Shown here piece after piece: positions 1 to 9,087 of a DNA stretch of 53,963 nucleotides. The notes below the pieces were generated by a model. It was not told where the DNA came from. It did no database searches and worked only from the letters and a program-made list of their open reading frames with translations. The stretch is from positions 1 through 53,963 of the forward strand of contig NZ_VOSS01000101.1 in the NCBI RefSeq assembly GCF_007997035.1. The letters are read 5' to 3'. The position numbers were made by a program, and so were the translations under genes. Origin of the DNA: Ralstonia sp. TCR112 (GTDB lineage: Bacteria; Pseudomonadota; Gammaproteobacteria; Burkholderiales; Burkholderiaceae). Numbering within the stretch: position 1 is the first letter of the stretch; every line of letters begins with the position of its first letter.

Positions 1-86
1 AGCGTGACGTTGGTTTGTGCATGCGCCGCGCCAGCAGCCGCGCACAGGATTGCCGCACACAGCGGCAGGGTGGCTCGTTTCTTCAT
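1..86 (-). CDS. Probable outer-membrane porin, N-terminus only
   Basis: Only the first 28 codons lie in the window; the gene runs off the left edge. They encode a classical signal peptide: two lysines, a hydrophobic stretch and an AHA cleavage site. The mature protein begins Q-T-N-V-T-L. Burkholderiaceae general porins typically mature to AQSSVTLYG-like starts, so a trimeric porin is the best guess, but the visible part is too short to prove it. The start at 86 is preferred over the in-frame ATG at 92 because a GGAG lies about six bases upstream of it. The gene follows the sugar operon in the same direction, which suggests a role in bringing the substrate across the outer membrane. Confidence 0.55.
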   Translation of the reverse strand, partial: MKKRATLPLCAAILCAAAGAAHAQTNVT

Positions 87-134
87 TGTCATCTCCTCTC
101 TCTGGTGTCATGCCGGCCACGGCCGGAATTGCTT

Positions 135-479
135 CTACTGCGGTTGCTGTTGCAAATCGAAGATCCGGCGCATCGGCATCCACTTCTGCCCGGCGGGCGT
201 CCACGGGGTCGGTGTCTGGAACTGCCACATCAGCGCTTCCCATTCGCGGATCTTCGGGTCCATTTCGGTGGCAAGCGCCATGCGCTCGGCGTCGTAGATC
301 GCGTCGTCGGTCTCCATGAGCATCACCATGCGGGTGCCCAGGCGATAGATCTCCATGCCGGTCACGCCGTGCTTGCGCAGGTGCTGCGCGACTTCGGGCC
401 AGATGCGTTGATGGTGGGCTTCGTACGTGGCGATGAGCGCCGCGTCGTCTTTCAGGTCCAGAGCAAGGCAGTAGCGCAT
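135..479 (-). CDS. L-fucose (L-rhamnose-type) mutarotase
   Basis: This 114-residue protein belongs to the RhaM-like mutarotase family (COG3254), which interconverts alpha and beta anomers of 6-deoxy sugars in the cytoplasm. The diagnostic Y-x-x-HH-x-x-IWPEV segment is at about residues 19-30. Length and the small ferredoxin-like fold expected from the sequence fit the family. RhaM itself acts on L-rhamnose. The neighbouring genes are for L-fucose, and mutarotases of this family acting on L-fucose are known from non-phosphorylating pathways, so L-fucose is the likelier substrate. It starts 7 bases after the preceding dehydrogenase and is the last enzyme of the operon before the porin. Delivering the correct anomer would speed the dehydrogenase step. 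Confidence 0.85.
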   Translation of the reverse strand: MRYCLALDLKDDAALIATYEAHHQRIWPEVAQHLRKHGVTGMEIYRLGTRMVMLMETDDAIYDAERMALATEMDPKIREWEALMWQFQTPTPWTPAGQKWMPMRRIFDLQQQPQ

Positions 480-486
480 GGCAGCC

Positions 487-1266
<780 letters not shown>

Positions 1267-2163
1267 TCAAGCCTTGAGTTGCAGGTTGTAGCAGCGGGCG
1301 GCGGTGCCACCCCAGAGATCGATGCGTTCGGTGGCGCTGAGCCGCTCTTCGGCCCAGACGTGCAGCACGTCGACCACCGTGCCGTACGACGCCGCCAACT
1401 GGCAGACGGGCCAATCCGAGCCGAACATCACGCGACCTGGGCCGAACACGTCGAGTGCCACGTCAAGGCACTGGCGCGCGTGCTGAACGTCGCGCACGGT
1501 CACGCCCTTTCGCCAGTCGGCTTCGGTCAGCAAGCCGGAAAGCTTGCACGCGACATGCGGCATGTCCTTGAGCGGTGCCAGCGCGGCCCGCCAGCGCGCC
1601 AGGGCCTGTGCGTCACGCTCGAACGCCTCCAGCGGCGGCTTGCCGAGGTGGTCCAACACCAGCCAGTGGTGATCGTGCCGACCGCAGAAATCCACGGCGG
1701 GCGCAAGCTGATGACCGAACACCAGCACGTCGTACGTGTAGCCCCAGAGCTGCAGCAGCGCGACGCCCTGCTCGAATGCCGGGTCTGACAAGAACGCCGC
1801 GACGTCCGGTTCGTTCTGCACGGTGTGCCGGAAGCCGACCAGCTTGTGGTCACCGCTCCTTGCCTCGAGGCGCGCTTCAAGGTCGGTGGCATGCAGGTCT
1901 TCCCAGCCCACCACGCCGACAATCCAGTCGTGCGCAGCGGCGAGTTCGAGCAGGAAATCCGTTTCCTCTCGCACGCCGCGCGCCTGCACGGCGATCGCAG
2001 CGTCCAGGCGTTGCGCCCGAAGCTCCGGCAGCAGGTCGGCAGGCAGGCGGTCTTCGGCCAGGGCTTCCATGCCGGGACCGATCCACGAATACGCCTCGGG
2101 GCGATAGCGCCAGAAATGCTGGTGCGCGTCTATTCGCGGCACGGGCAGCGCAGGATCCGTCAT
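1267..2163 (-). CDS. L-fucono-lactonase (amidohydrolase 2 family)
   Basis: This 298-residue TIM-barrel amidohydrolase should open L-fucono-lactone to L-fuconate. The N-terminal metal-binding H-x-H is visible as DAHQHFW (H14, H16). Further along are the CKLSGL strand and a late FGSDWP segment whose Asp is the usual catalytic residue. The length matches COG3618 sugar lactonases. I chose the ATG at 2163 because it lies 4 bases beyond the dehydratase stop. A longer frame exists from a TTG at 2193 but would overlap the previous gene. Related enzymes hydrolyse L-rhamnono-lactone or 2-pyrone-4,6-dicarboxylate, so the substrate rests on context. Confidence 0.82.
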   Translation of the reverse strand: MTDPALPVPRIDAHQHFWRYRPEAYSWIGPGMEALAEDRLPADLLPELRAQRLDAAIAVQARGVREETDFLLELAAAHDWIVGVVGWEDLHATDLEARLEARSGDHKLVGFRHTVQNEPDVAAFLSDPAFEQGVALLQLWGYTYDVLVFGHQLAPAVDFCGRHDHHWLVLDHLGKPPLEAFERDAQALARWRAALAPLKDMPHVACKLSGLLTEADWRKGVTVRDVQHARQCLDVALDVFGPGRVMFGSDWPVCQLAASYGTVVDVLHVWAEERLSATERIDLWGGTAARCYNLQLKA

Positions 2164-2167
2164 CGCA

Positions 2168-3445
2168 TCAGCCCCGGAAGCGGTATTGCTCAAGCGATGC
2201 CGGTTTCATCGTGATGGAGAAACCGGGAGCCTGCGGCGGCAGATAGGCGGCATTGCGCACCACGCACGGATCGACAAAGTGCTCGTGCAGGTGGTCGACG
2301 TACTCGACCACGCGGCCTTCTCGCGTGCCCGACACGCAGATGTAGTCGATCATCGACAGATGCTGCACGTACTCGCACAGGCCCACGCCGCCAGCGTGCG
2401 GGCACACCGGCAGGCCGTACTTGGCGGCCAGCAGCAGCACAGCCAGGATTTCATTCACGCCGCCCAGCCGGCACGCATCGATCTGCACAACGTCAATCGC
2501 GCCGCGCATGATGAACTGCTTGAAGAGGATGCGGTTCTGGCACATCTCGCCGGTAGCGACCTTGACGGGGGTGACGGCTTCGCGAATCTTGCGATGGCCT
2601 TCCACGTCGTCCGGGCTGGTCGGCTCTTCAATGAACCACGGCTTGGCGAAACCGAGTTCGCGCACCCAGTCGATGGCCTCCTTGACGTCCCAGACCTGGT
2701 TGGCGTCGATCATCAATTCGCGGTCCGGCCCCAGCACTTCACGGGCGATAGAGACGCGGCGAATGTCGTCCTTCAGATCGCGCCCGACCTTGAGCTTGAT
2801 ATGGCGGAAGCCGCTGTCGACCGCCTCGCGGCAGAGGCGGCGCAGCTTGTCGTCGTCATAGCCGAGCCAGCCGGCGGACGTGGTGTAGCACGGGTAGCCT
2901 TCCTGCTCCAGCGTGCGGATGCGCACGGCCTTGCCGGGCACCTGTTTGCGCAGCAGCTCCAGCGCTTCTTCGGGCGTGATGCCGTCGGTGATGTAGCGGA
3001 AGTCGATGCAGCGCACGAACTCTTCGGGCGTGAGATCGGCCACCAGGCGCCACAGCGGCTTGCCTTCCGCCTTCGCCCACAGATCCCACGCCGCATTGAC
3101 GACCGCGCCCGTCGCCAGATGAATGGCGCCCTTGTCCGGGCCGATCCAGCGCAGCTGGCTGTCGGACGTGACATGGCGCCAGAAGCGGCCCATGTCTTCA
3201 CGAATCCAGTCGAGGTCGAGCCCTTCCACCAGATGACGCATCGCCGCGATGGCGGCGCAGCACACCTCGTTGCCGCGACCGATCGTGAAGGTCAGGCCAT
3301 GGCCTTCCAGGCCCGGCTGGTCAGTCTCCAGGATCACGTAGGCCGCGGAGTAATCCGGGTCCGGATTCATCGCGTCAGAGCCGTCGAGATGCTGCGAGGT
3401 CGGAAAGCGCACGTCCAGCACGCGCAGGGATCGGATGATGGTCAT
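2168..3445 (-). CDS. L-fuconate dehydratase
   Basis: This 425-residue enolase-superfamily enzyme removes water from L-fuconate to give 2-keto-3-deoxy-L-fuconate. The catalytic set is complete: K217-L-K219, metal ligands D247, E273 and E300, and the acid/base H350 in the CPHAGG motif. The fingerprint segments (DAMNPDPDYSAAY near the N-terminus, QLRWIGPDKG, EYVDHLHEHF near the C-terminus) are those of the fuconate dehydratase/ENOSF1 group rather than rhamnonate dehydratase. This is the strongest evidence that the operon is for L-fucose. The start at 3445 is the first ATG giving the conserved N-terminus; the open frame further upstream overlaps the hydrolase gene. As I recall, characterised members also accept L-galactonate and D-arabinonate. 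Confidence 0.93.
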   Translation of the reverse strand: MTIIRSLRVLDVRFPTSQHLDGSDAMNPDPDYSAAYVILETDQPGLEGHGLTFTIGRGNEVCCAAIAAMRHLVEGLDLDWIREDMGRFWRHVTSDSQLRWIGPDKGAIHLATGAVVNAAWDLWAKAEGKPLWRLVADLTPEEFVRCIDFRYITDGITPEEALELLRKQVPGKAVRIRTLEQEGYPCYTTSAGWLGYDDDKLRRLCREAVDSGFRHIKLKVGRDLKDDIRRVSIAREVLGPDRELMIDANQVWDVKEAIDWVRELGFAKPWFIEEPTSPDDVEGHRKIREAVTPVKVATGEMCQNRILFKQFIMRGAIDVVQIDACRLGGVNEILAVLLLAAKYGLPVCPHAGGVGLCEYVQHLSMIDYICVSGTREGRVVEYVDHLHEHFVDPCVVRNAAYLPPQAPGFSITMKPASLEQYRFRG

Positions 3446-3486
3446 GAGTATCGTGTTCAGGATTGCGGAATGCGGAACGCGTGCTT

Positions 3487-4347
3487 TCAGCCTTGTGCAT
3501 CCACCGTGCGCTGGCGTTGCTCGCCCAGGCCCTCGATGCCCAGGCGCATGGTCTGGCCCGCGCGCAGGTAGACCGGCGGCTTCTGCCCCAACCCCACGCC
3601 CGGCGGCGTGCCGGTGGAAATCACATCGCCCGGCTGCAGGCTCATGAAGCGGCTCAGATAGCTGACAAGATGCGCCACGCCAAACACCATCGTCGACGTC
3701 GATCCGTTCTGGTAGCGATGCCCATCCACCTCCAGCCACAGATGCAGTGCCTGCGGGTTGGGCACCTCGTCTGCGGTGACGAGCCACGGGCCGATGGGGC
3801 CAAACGTGTCGCAGCCCTTGCCCTTGTCCCACGTGCCGCCGCGCTCGAGCTGATATTCGCGCTCCGACACATCGTTGATGACGCAGTAACCCGCCACGTG
3901 CGCGAGCGCATCGGCCTCGCTGATGTAGCGGCCGCCCTTGCCGATCACCACGCCAAGCTCGACTTCCCAATCGGTCTTCACCGAGCCGCGCGGGATTTCC
4001 ACATCGTCGTTCGGGCCGCAGATGGCGCTGGTCCATTTGCCGAAGACGACCGGCTCGGCAGGGACCTCGGCGCCGGTTTCGGCGGCGTGGTCGGAATAGT
4101 TCAGGCCGATGCAGATGAACTTGCCGACGTTGCCCACGCAGGCGCCCAGGCGCAGGCCCGCTTGCGGCGTGCCATCGACGATCGGCAAGCGGCTGATGTC
4201 GAGCGTGCGCAGCCGAGCCAGGCTCTCGGGCAGCAGCGCCGCGCCGGCAATGTCGTCAATCACGCCCGACAGGTCGCGCACTTGACCTTGCGCGTCGAGC
4301 AGGCCGGGCTTTTCCTGGCCCTTGGGGCCGTAACGGAGGAGTTTCAT
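3487..4347 (-). CDS. 2,4-diketo-3-deoxy-L-fuconate hydrolase (FAH family)
   Basis: This 286-residue fumarylacetoacetate hydrolase-family protein is expected to cleave 2,4-diketo-3-deoxy-L-fuconate into pyruvate and L-lactate, ending the pathway. The family metal site is visible: E128-x-E130 in the TDWEVELG segment and D159 in the IND segment. The glycine-rich STGTPPGVG loop lies near the C-terminus. The start at 4347 gives the standard MKLLRYG N-terminus; a TTG 30 bases upstream is in frame but unlikely. It sits between the dehydrogenase that makes its substrate (gap 40 bases) and the fuconate dehydratase (gap 41 bases). The same family serves the parallel L-rhamnose route, so specificity is by context. 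Confidence 0.85.
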   Translation of the reverse strand: MKLLRYGPKGQEKPGLLDAQGQVRDLSGVIDDIAGAALLPESLARLRTLDISRLPIVDGTPQAGLRLGACVGNVGKFICIGLNYSDHAAETGAEVPAEPVVFGKWTSAICGPNDDVEIPRGSVKTDWEVELGVVIGKGGRYISEADALAHVAGYCVINDVSEREYQLERGGTWDKGKGCDTFGPIGPWLVTADEVPNPQALHLWLEVDGHRYQNGSTSTMVFGVAHLVSYLSRFMSLQPGDVISTGTPPGVGLGQKPPVYLRAGQTMRLGIEGLGEQRQRTVDAQG

Positions 4348-4387
4348 CGTGTTGTCGTTATCAGCTACTGCAATCAATCAAGCCAAA

Positions 4388-5137
4388 TCAGTTGGACCAG
4401 CCGCCGTCAATCACGCAGCAGGTGCCGGTCGTGAAGCGGGACTCATCCGAAGCGAGGTAGGTCGCCAGCGCGGCAATCTCCTCTGCCGTGCCGACACGGC
4501 CCATCGGCTGGCGCGCAACGAAGGCGGCGCGGACGGTGTCGATCGACACCTTCTGCTCGCGCGCCTGCGCGGCAATGCGCTGCTCGAGCGACGGAGACTC
4601 CACCGTGCCCGGACAGATGGCGTTGCAGCGGATGCCGCGCGCCACAAAATCGGCGGCAATCGCCTTGGTCATGCCGATGACAGCGGCCTTGGTGGTGCCA
4701 TACACGAAGCGGTTCGGCACGCCCTTCACGCTGGACGCGGCGGAGGCCATGTTGATGATCGAGGCGCCGCCGTTGTCGAGCATCTTCGGCAGCAGCGCGC
4801 GCGTCAGGCGGTACATCGACGTCACGTTGAGCTGCCACGAGAACGCCCAGTCGTCCTCCGAACATTCGAGGATGCTGCCCGGGTGCACGTAGCCCGCACA
4901 GTTGAACAGCGCATCGAAGGCGGCTTCTTCGCGTGCCAGGACGGCGACGGCGTTGGCGTCTGTCACGTCCAGGCGCAGGGTGCGCACGCCGGCGGTCTCT
5001 GCCAGCGTAGTCAGCGCTTCTGCGTTGATATCGGTGGCGAGCACCTGCGCGCCCTCTCTTGCAAACATCATCGCGCTGGCCCGGCCAATACCCTGCCCGG
5101 CCGCCGTCACGAGGATGCGTTTTCCTTGGAGTCTCAT
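4388..5137 (-). CDS. 2-keto-3-deoxy-L-fuconate dehydrogenase (SDR family)
   Basis: This 249-residue classical SDR has TAAGQGIG (residues 11-18), NCAG (79-82), the catalytic Y146-x3-K150 and a conserved IDGGWSN C-terminus. It should oxidise the C4 hydroxyl of 2-keto-3-deoxy-L-fuconate with NAD+, giving the diketo acid used by the neighbouring FAH hydrolase. The ATG at 5137 (MRLQGKR) is preferred to upstream in-frame codons because it gives the standard SDR N-terminus. About 140 bases with no recognisable gene separate it from the binding-protein gene upstream, the largest gap inside the operon. Confidence 0.85.
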   Translation of the reverse strand: MRLQGKRILVTAAGQGIGRASAMMFAREGAQVLATDINAEALTTLAETAGVRTLRLDVTDANAVAVLAREEAAFDALFNCAGYVHPGSILECSEDDWAFSWQLNVTSMYRLTRALLPKMLDNGGASIINMASAASSVKGVPNRFVYGTTKAAVIGMTKAIAADFVARGIRCNAICPGTVESPSLEQRIAAQAREQKVSIDTVRAAFVARQPMGRVGTAEEIAALATYLASDESRFTTGTCCVIDGGWSN

Positions 5138-5278
5138 TGCGTCTGCGTTCCGGCGCGGGCCACGTTGGCGATGGCCCGTTCCGTCAATGGAGTGAAAAGC
5201 ACTGCGCCGTTCAGGAAGGAGATGCAGCCGGCATGGCGGTGAACGACACGCCGCCACGCCCCTTGTCGCGATGCCTCG

Positions 5279-6226
5279 TCAGTACAAGACGTTCTTGGCT
5301 TCAGGCGAATCCAGGTTCTGCTTGTTGACCATCATCACGCCGGTGTCGACCTGCTTCTGTACGGGCTTCTTCTCGATCACGCTGACCACCGTTTCGATGC
5401 CCTTGTAGCCCATCTGGTACGAGCTTTGGACAGCGATGGCGCGGATCGTGCCGTCGCGCACGAAGCCCTGCAGATCCTGGTTGCCGTCAAAACCGATGGC
5501 CGCCACCTTGCCGCTCTTGCCGGACTGCTGCAGCGCGCGGCCCATCCCGACGGCCGTCGGCTCGTTCGCACCGAAGATGCCCTTCAAATCGGGATTGGCG
5601 GCCAGCACGTCCGTCGTCTGGTTCAGTGCCGTCGCCATCTGCGATTGCGAATAGAACGGCCCGACGATCTGCAGCTTCGAATGCGTCTCGATGTATTTCT
5701 TGAAGCCGCCCACGCGGCCGATTTCAGAGCCGGCGCCCGGCACGTACGACATGATGGCGATCTTGCCGGTCTGGCCGACGGCCTCGATCATGGCCTTCGC
5801 ACACAGCTCACCGGCCTTCGTGTTGTCCGTCGACAGGAACGACTGGTAATACTGCTTGCCGGAATCGGACACCATCGAGTCGATCAGCACCACGGGGATG
5901 TGCGCTTCCCACGCTTTCTTCATCGCCGGCACCAGCGCGTCGGGGTCCGACGGCGCGAGCACGATGCCCGCCACATGCCGGTTGACGGCGTTCTCGACCA
6001 TGTTCACTTCGTCGGCAATGGCCGATTCCGCCGCTGGTCCCTGGAACGTCATCGTGTAGCCCTTCGCGTTGCCCATGGCGGCCGTCGCGCCTTTCTGAAC
6101 GTTCTGCCAGTAGTTGGAATTTGCCGATTTCACGATCACGGCAATTTCACCGCCTGCCGCCTGCGCATAGGCAGAGAACAGTGCGCACGTTGCTGCAACC
6201 ACCGACAGCACGGAAAGCTTCTTCAT
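5279..6226 (-). CDS. ABC transporter periplasmic sugar-binding protein
   Basis: This 315-residue protein belongs to the RbsB-like periplasmic-binding family (Peripla_BP_4). A signal peptide occupies residues 1-23 (MKK start, AQA cleavage site), so the mature protein is periplasmic. The N-terminal strand EIAVIVKS, followed by a tryptophan-containing NYWQNV segment, is typical for pentose and deoxyhexose binders. A very good ribosome-binding site, AAGGAG, lies six bases before the ATG. By context the ligand is L-fucose or L-galactose. It is the third gene of the importer operon (ATPase, permease, binding protein), and its strong ribosome-binding site fits the higher expression usual for binding proteins. 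Confidence 0.9.
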   Translation of the reverse strand: MKKLSVLSVVAATCALFSAYAQAAGGEIAVIVKSANSNYWQNVQKGATAAMGNAKGYTMTFQGPAAESAIADEVNMVENAVNRHVAGIVLAPSDPDALVPAMKKAWEAHIPVVLIDSMVSDSGKQYYQSFLSTDNTKAGELCAKAMIEAVGQTGKIAIMSYVPGAGSEIGRVGGFKKYIETHSKLQIVGPFYSQSQMATALNQTTDVLAANPDLKGIFGANEPTAVGMGRALQQSGKSGKVAAIGFDGNQDLQGFVRDGTIRAIAVQSSYQMGYKGIETVVSVIEKKPVQKQVDTGVMMVNKQNLDSPEAKNVLY

Positions 6227-6261
6227 GTCTCACTCCTTGGTTTTGGTTTGAACTTCTCAAG

Positions 6262-7293
6262 TCACAACTTGCGGTTTCTGAGCTGATCAATCCAGACGGT
6301 GCCGAGGATGACCACGCCGATGATGATCTGCTGGATAAAACTCGATACGCCGTTCATGTTGAGCCCGTTGCGCAACACGCCGATCACGAACGCGCCGATG
6401 GCCGTGCCCGAGACCGTTCCGACACCGCCCATCAGCGACGTCCCGCCGATCACGGCGCTGGCAATTGCATCCAGCTCGTACATCACGCCTTCATTCGGCT
6501 GCGCCGTCACGAGGCGAGACATCAGCACGCAGCCCGTCATCCCGGCCAGCAAGCCCGACAGCACATACGTGAACAGCTTCACGCCCTGTACGTTCACGCC
6601 GGACAGGCGCGCCGCCTCGGCGTTCGAGCCGACTGCGTAGATGTGGCGACCGAGCGAAGTCCGTGACAGCAGCACCGACACGGCGACGAACAGCGCCAGC
6701 ATGATCACCACCGGGTAAGGAATGCCGGGGAAGACCGTGTCCGGGAAGCCGTCTGCGCCGATGTGCGAGATGCGGAACAGTGCGCCGTTGCCGAGTTCGC
6801 CAAAGGCGTCGCCCAGGCCCGAGACCGGACGGGCCCCCGTGATCTGCAGGGCCAGGCCGCGCGCGACCAGCATCATGCCCAGCGTGGCGATGAACGGCGG
6901 CAGGCCCATCCGCGTGATGCAGATACCGTTGACCCATCCGCACGCGGCGCCGACGGCCACGCCGGCCAGCATGGCCAGCGGCACCGGCACGCCCATCTTC
7001 ACAAGCAAGGCGGCCACCACGCCCGAGAGCGCCAGCACCGAACCCACCGACAGGTCGATGCCGCCGGTGATGATCACGCACGTGGCGGCCACGCCCAGGT
7101 AGGCAATCGACGTGACCTGCAGTGCGACGGTCATGAAATTGCCGACCGAAAAGAAGGCTGCGCTGGTGGCGGAAAACGCCATCACGAGCGCCACAAGGCT
7201 GCCAAGCGCTGCAAACTTCTGGATCAAGTCGCGGTGGTGTTGCTTGCGCTGCGTCTTCACGGGCTGCGGCTGATCTGATGTCATTTCAAGCAT
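6262..7293 (-). CDS. ABC transporter permease, ribose/fucose type
   Basis: This 343-residue integral membrane protein belongs to the BPD_transp_2 family (RbsC-like). It has multiple hydrophobic segments and the family signature GGIDLSVGSVLAL in the first third. It would form the homodimeric channel of the importer. The ATG at 7293 overlaps the stop codon of the ATPase gene by eight bases, and an AGGA lies seven bases before it; a second ATG at 7284 is possible. The overlap implies translational coupling with the ATPase. Confidence 0.9.
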   Translation of the reverse strand: MLEMTSDQPQPVKTQRKQHHRDLIQKFAALGSLVALVMAFSATSAAFFSVGNFMTVALQVTSIAYLGVAATCVIITGGIDLSVGSVLALSGVVAALLVKMGVPVPLAMLAGVAVGAACGWVNGICITRMGLPPFIATLGMMLVARGLALQITGARPVSGLGDAFGELGNGALFRISHIGADGFPDTVFPGIPYPVVIMLALFVAVSVLLSRTSLGRHIYAVGSNAEAARLSGVNVQGVKLFTYVLSGLLAGMTGCVLMSRLVTAQPNEGVMYELDAIASAVIGGTSLMGGVGTVSGTAIGAFVIGVLRNGLNMNGVSSFIQQIIIGVVILGTVWIDQLRNRKL

Positions 7294-8842
7294 GGGTTCG
7301 TCCTGATGCGTAATGCAGAATTTCTTCCTGGTTGGTCTTCCGTGTGTCCAGGACTGCGGTGATGCGGCCTTCATGAAAGACGGCAATTCGATCGGTCATG
7401 CCCAGCAGTTCCGGCAACTCCGAACTGATCAGCACGACGCCGACACCGTCCGCGGCAAGTTGATCCATCAATCCATAGATCGCGTACTTGGCGCCCACGT
7501 CGATGCCCCGCGTCGGCTCATCGAAAAACAGGATGCGCGAACCGCGATACAGCCACTTGCCGATCACGATCTTCTGTTGATTACCGCCGGAAAGATTGCG
7601 CACCGTCTGCCCGACCGACGGCGTGCGGATGTTCAGCTCGCGCACGTAGCGTTGCGCCACGGCGGTCTCTTCGGAAAAGCGCAGGAAGCCATGCGAGGAA
7701 ATCGCCCGCACATTGGCCAGGGTGATGTTGACGGCCACCGGCATCGAGAGCGCCAGCCCGTCCTTCTTTCTGTCTTCCGACAGGTAGGCAATGCCTTGCC
7801 GGATCGCCTCGCGCGGCGAGCGGATCGTGACCGGCTGATCGCCCATATGGCCCAGCATGATCGAGCCGGAATCGAGCCGCTCAGCACCGAAAATGGCACG
7901 CGCCACCTCCGTGCGGCCCGCGCCCATCAGGCCGGCAAAACCAAGAATCTCGCCCTTGCGCAGCTCGAACGACACCGGGCCGAAGACGCCTGCGCGGCTC
8001 AGTGCATTCACGCGCAGCAAGACCTCGTCGGTCGGCACCGATTTGCGCGCGGGAAACACATCGTCGAGCGAGCGACCGACCATCCGCGCGACGATCTCGT
8101 TGACGCTGGTGGAAGCGAAATCGCTGGTGGCGATGTGGCGGCCGTCACGCAGCACCGTCACGCGATCGACGATCTCGGCCATCTCATCCAGCCGGTGCGA
8201 GATGTACAGAATCGCCACGCCGTCGGCGCGCAGCTCCTTGATGATGCGAAACAGCTGGACGGTTTCGGATTCCGTGAGCGAAGACGTCGGCTCGTCCATG
8301 ATGAGCACACGCGCGTTGAGCGAGAGCGCCTTGGCGATCTCCACCATCTGTTGCTGCGCGATCGACAACGTGCTGACCAGCGTCGTCGGCTCGACGGCCA
8401 GACCGATCCGCTGCAGATAGCTGCGTGCGTTCGTGTTGAGCTTGCGGTAATCGATGAACGGGCCGCGCTTCGGCTCGCGCGCCAGGAAGATGTTCTCCGC
8501 CACCGACAGATGCGGCACGAGATTCAATTCCTGATGGATGATGGCGATGCCCGCCGCCTGCGCTTCGGAGGTCGAGGTAAAGCGCACTGCCTCGCCGCGG
8601 TAAGTGATGGCACCATCGTCCGCCGTGTACTGGCCGCTGATGATCTTCATCAGGGTGGATTTGCCGGCACCGTTTTCGCCGCAGATGGCATGGACTTCGC
8701 CCACACGCAGATCCAGATTTACGCCATCCAGCGCAACGACGCCGGGAAAGCGTTTGCCGATGCGCTGCAAGCACAGGATCTCTTGCGGCATCGACGCTCT
8801 GGAGCTGCTTACGTGCGTAGGCACGGCATCAGCACTGCTCAT
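7286..8842 (-). CDS. ABC transporter ATP-binding protein, ribose/fucose type
   Basis: This 518-residue fused double ATPase is of the RbsA/XylG/MglA class. The first nucleotide-binding domain has an intact Walker A, GENGAGKS (residues 55-62), and the signature LSIAQQQM. The second has the usual degenerate Walker A, GLMGAGRT, and the signature LSGGNQQK. It powers uptake by the adjacent permease and binding protein. The start at 8842 is chosen for the GGAG about seven bases upstream; an in-frame ATG at 8929 would add 29 non-conserved residues and overlap the promoter and operator region. It is the first gene of the leftward operon. Confidence 0.92.
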   Translation of the reverse strand: MSSADAVPTHVSSSRASMPQEILCLQRIGKRFPGVVALDGVNLDLRVGEVHAICGENGAGKSTLMKIISGQYTADDGAITYRGEAVRFTSTSEAQAAGIAIIHQELNLVPHLSVAENIFLAREPKRGPFIDYRKLNTNARSYLQRIGLAVEPTTLVSTLSIAQQQMVEIAKALSLNARVLIMDEPTSSLTESETVQLFRIIKELRADGVAILYISHRLDEMAEIVDRVTVLRDGRHIATSDFASTSVNEIVARMVGRSLDDVFPARKSVPTDEVLLRVNALSRAGVFGPVSFELRKGEILGFAGLMGAGRTEVARAIFGAERLDSGSIMLGHMGDQPVTIRSPREAIRQGIAYLSEDRKKDGLALSMPVAVNITLANVRAISSHGFLRFSEETAVAQRYVRELNIRTPSVGQTVRNLSGGNQQKIVIGKWLYRGSRILFFDEPTRGIDVGAKYAIYGLMDQLAADGVGVVLISSELPELLGMTDRIAVFHEGRITAVLDTRKTNQEEILHYASGRTHA

Positions 8843-8932
8843 CGTGGTCTCCGTTGTGTTGCGCGGCTCTGATCTTCCGCTCGACGCACTGGTAAGTCCA
8901 GTTTGGAACGTTTCGATCGGGCCGTGCATTTT

Positions 8933-8945
8933 TTGGTCAAGCCAA
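8933..8945 (+). promoter_or_regulatory. Candidate GntR operator O1 (fucose operon)
   Basis: The sequence TTGGTCAAGCCAA is an imperfect palindrome matching, on the other strand, the TTGGCCTGACCAA copy at 9981. It lies just downstream of a possible leftward -10 (TTATAA on the minus strand, 8952-8957), so a bound repressor would cover the start of transcription. FadR-family regulators commonly bind TGGTnnnACCA-like palindromes. Confidence 0.6.
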
Positions 8946-8950
8946 TATCA

Positions 8951-8990
8951 CTTATAACGTACCTGCCTGACCACTAGTGCAAACCCTGAA
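8951..8990 (-). promoter_or_regulatory. Possible fucose-operon promoter with operator O2
   Basis: On the minus strand a TTGCAC (-35-like) is followed after 19 bases by TTATAA (8952-8957). The spacer is long, so the exact elements are uncertain. Between them lies a degenerate copy of the operator (8962-8974, containing GCCTGACCA). The arrangement, with operators inside and just after the promoter, is what a repressed operon would show. Confidence 0.4.
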
Positions 8991-9087
8991 CTGCTGCCGA
9001 CACCAGTGTAGACAACGGCTCGCGGTGCGCATGCTAGACTCGAAACAGACCCGAACGCGGTAATGCCCGCAAAAAAATCACACCACA

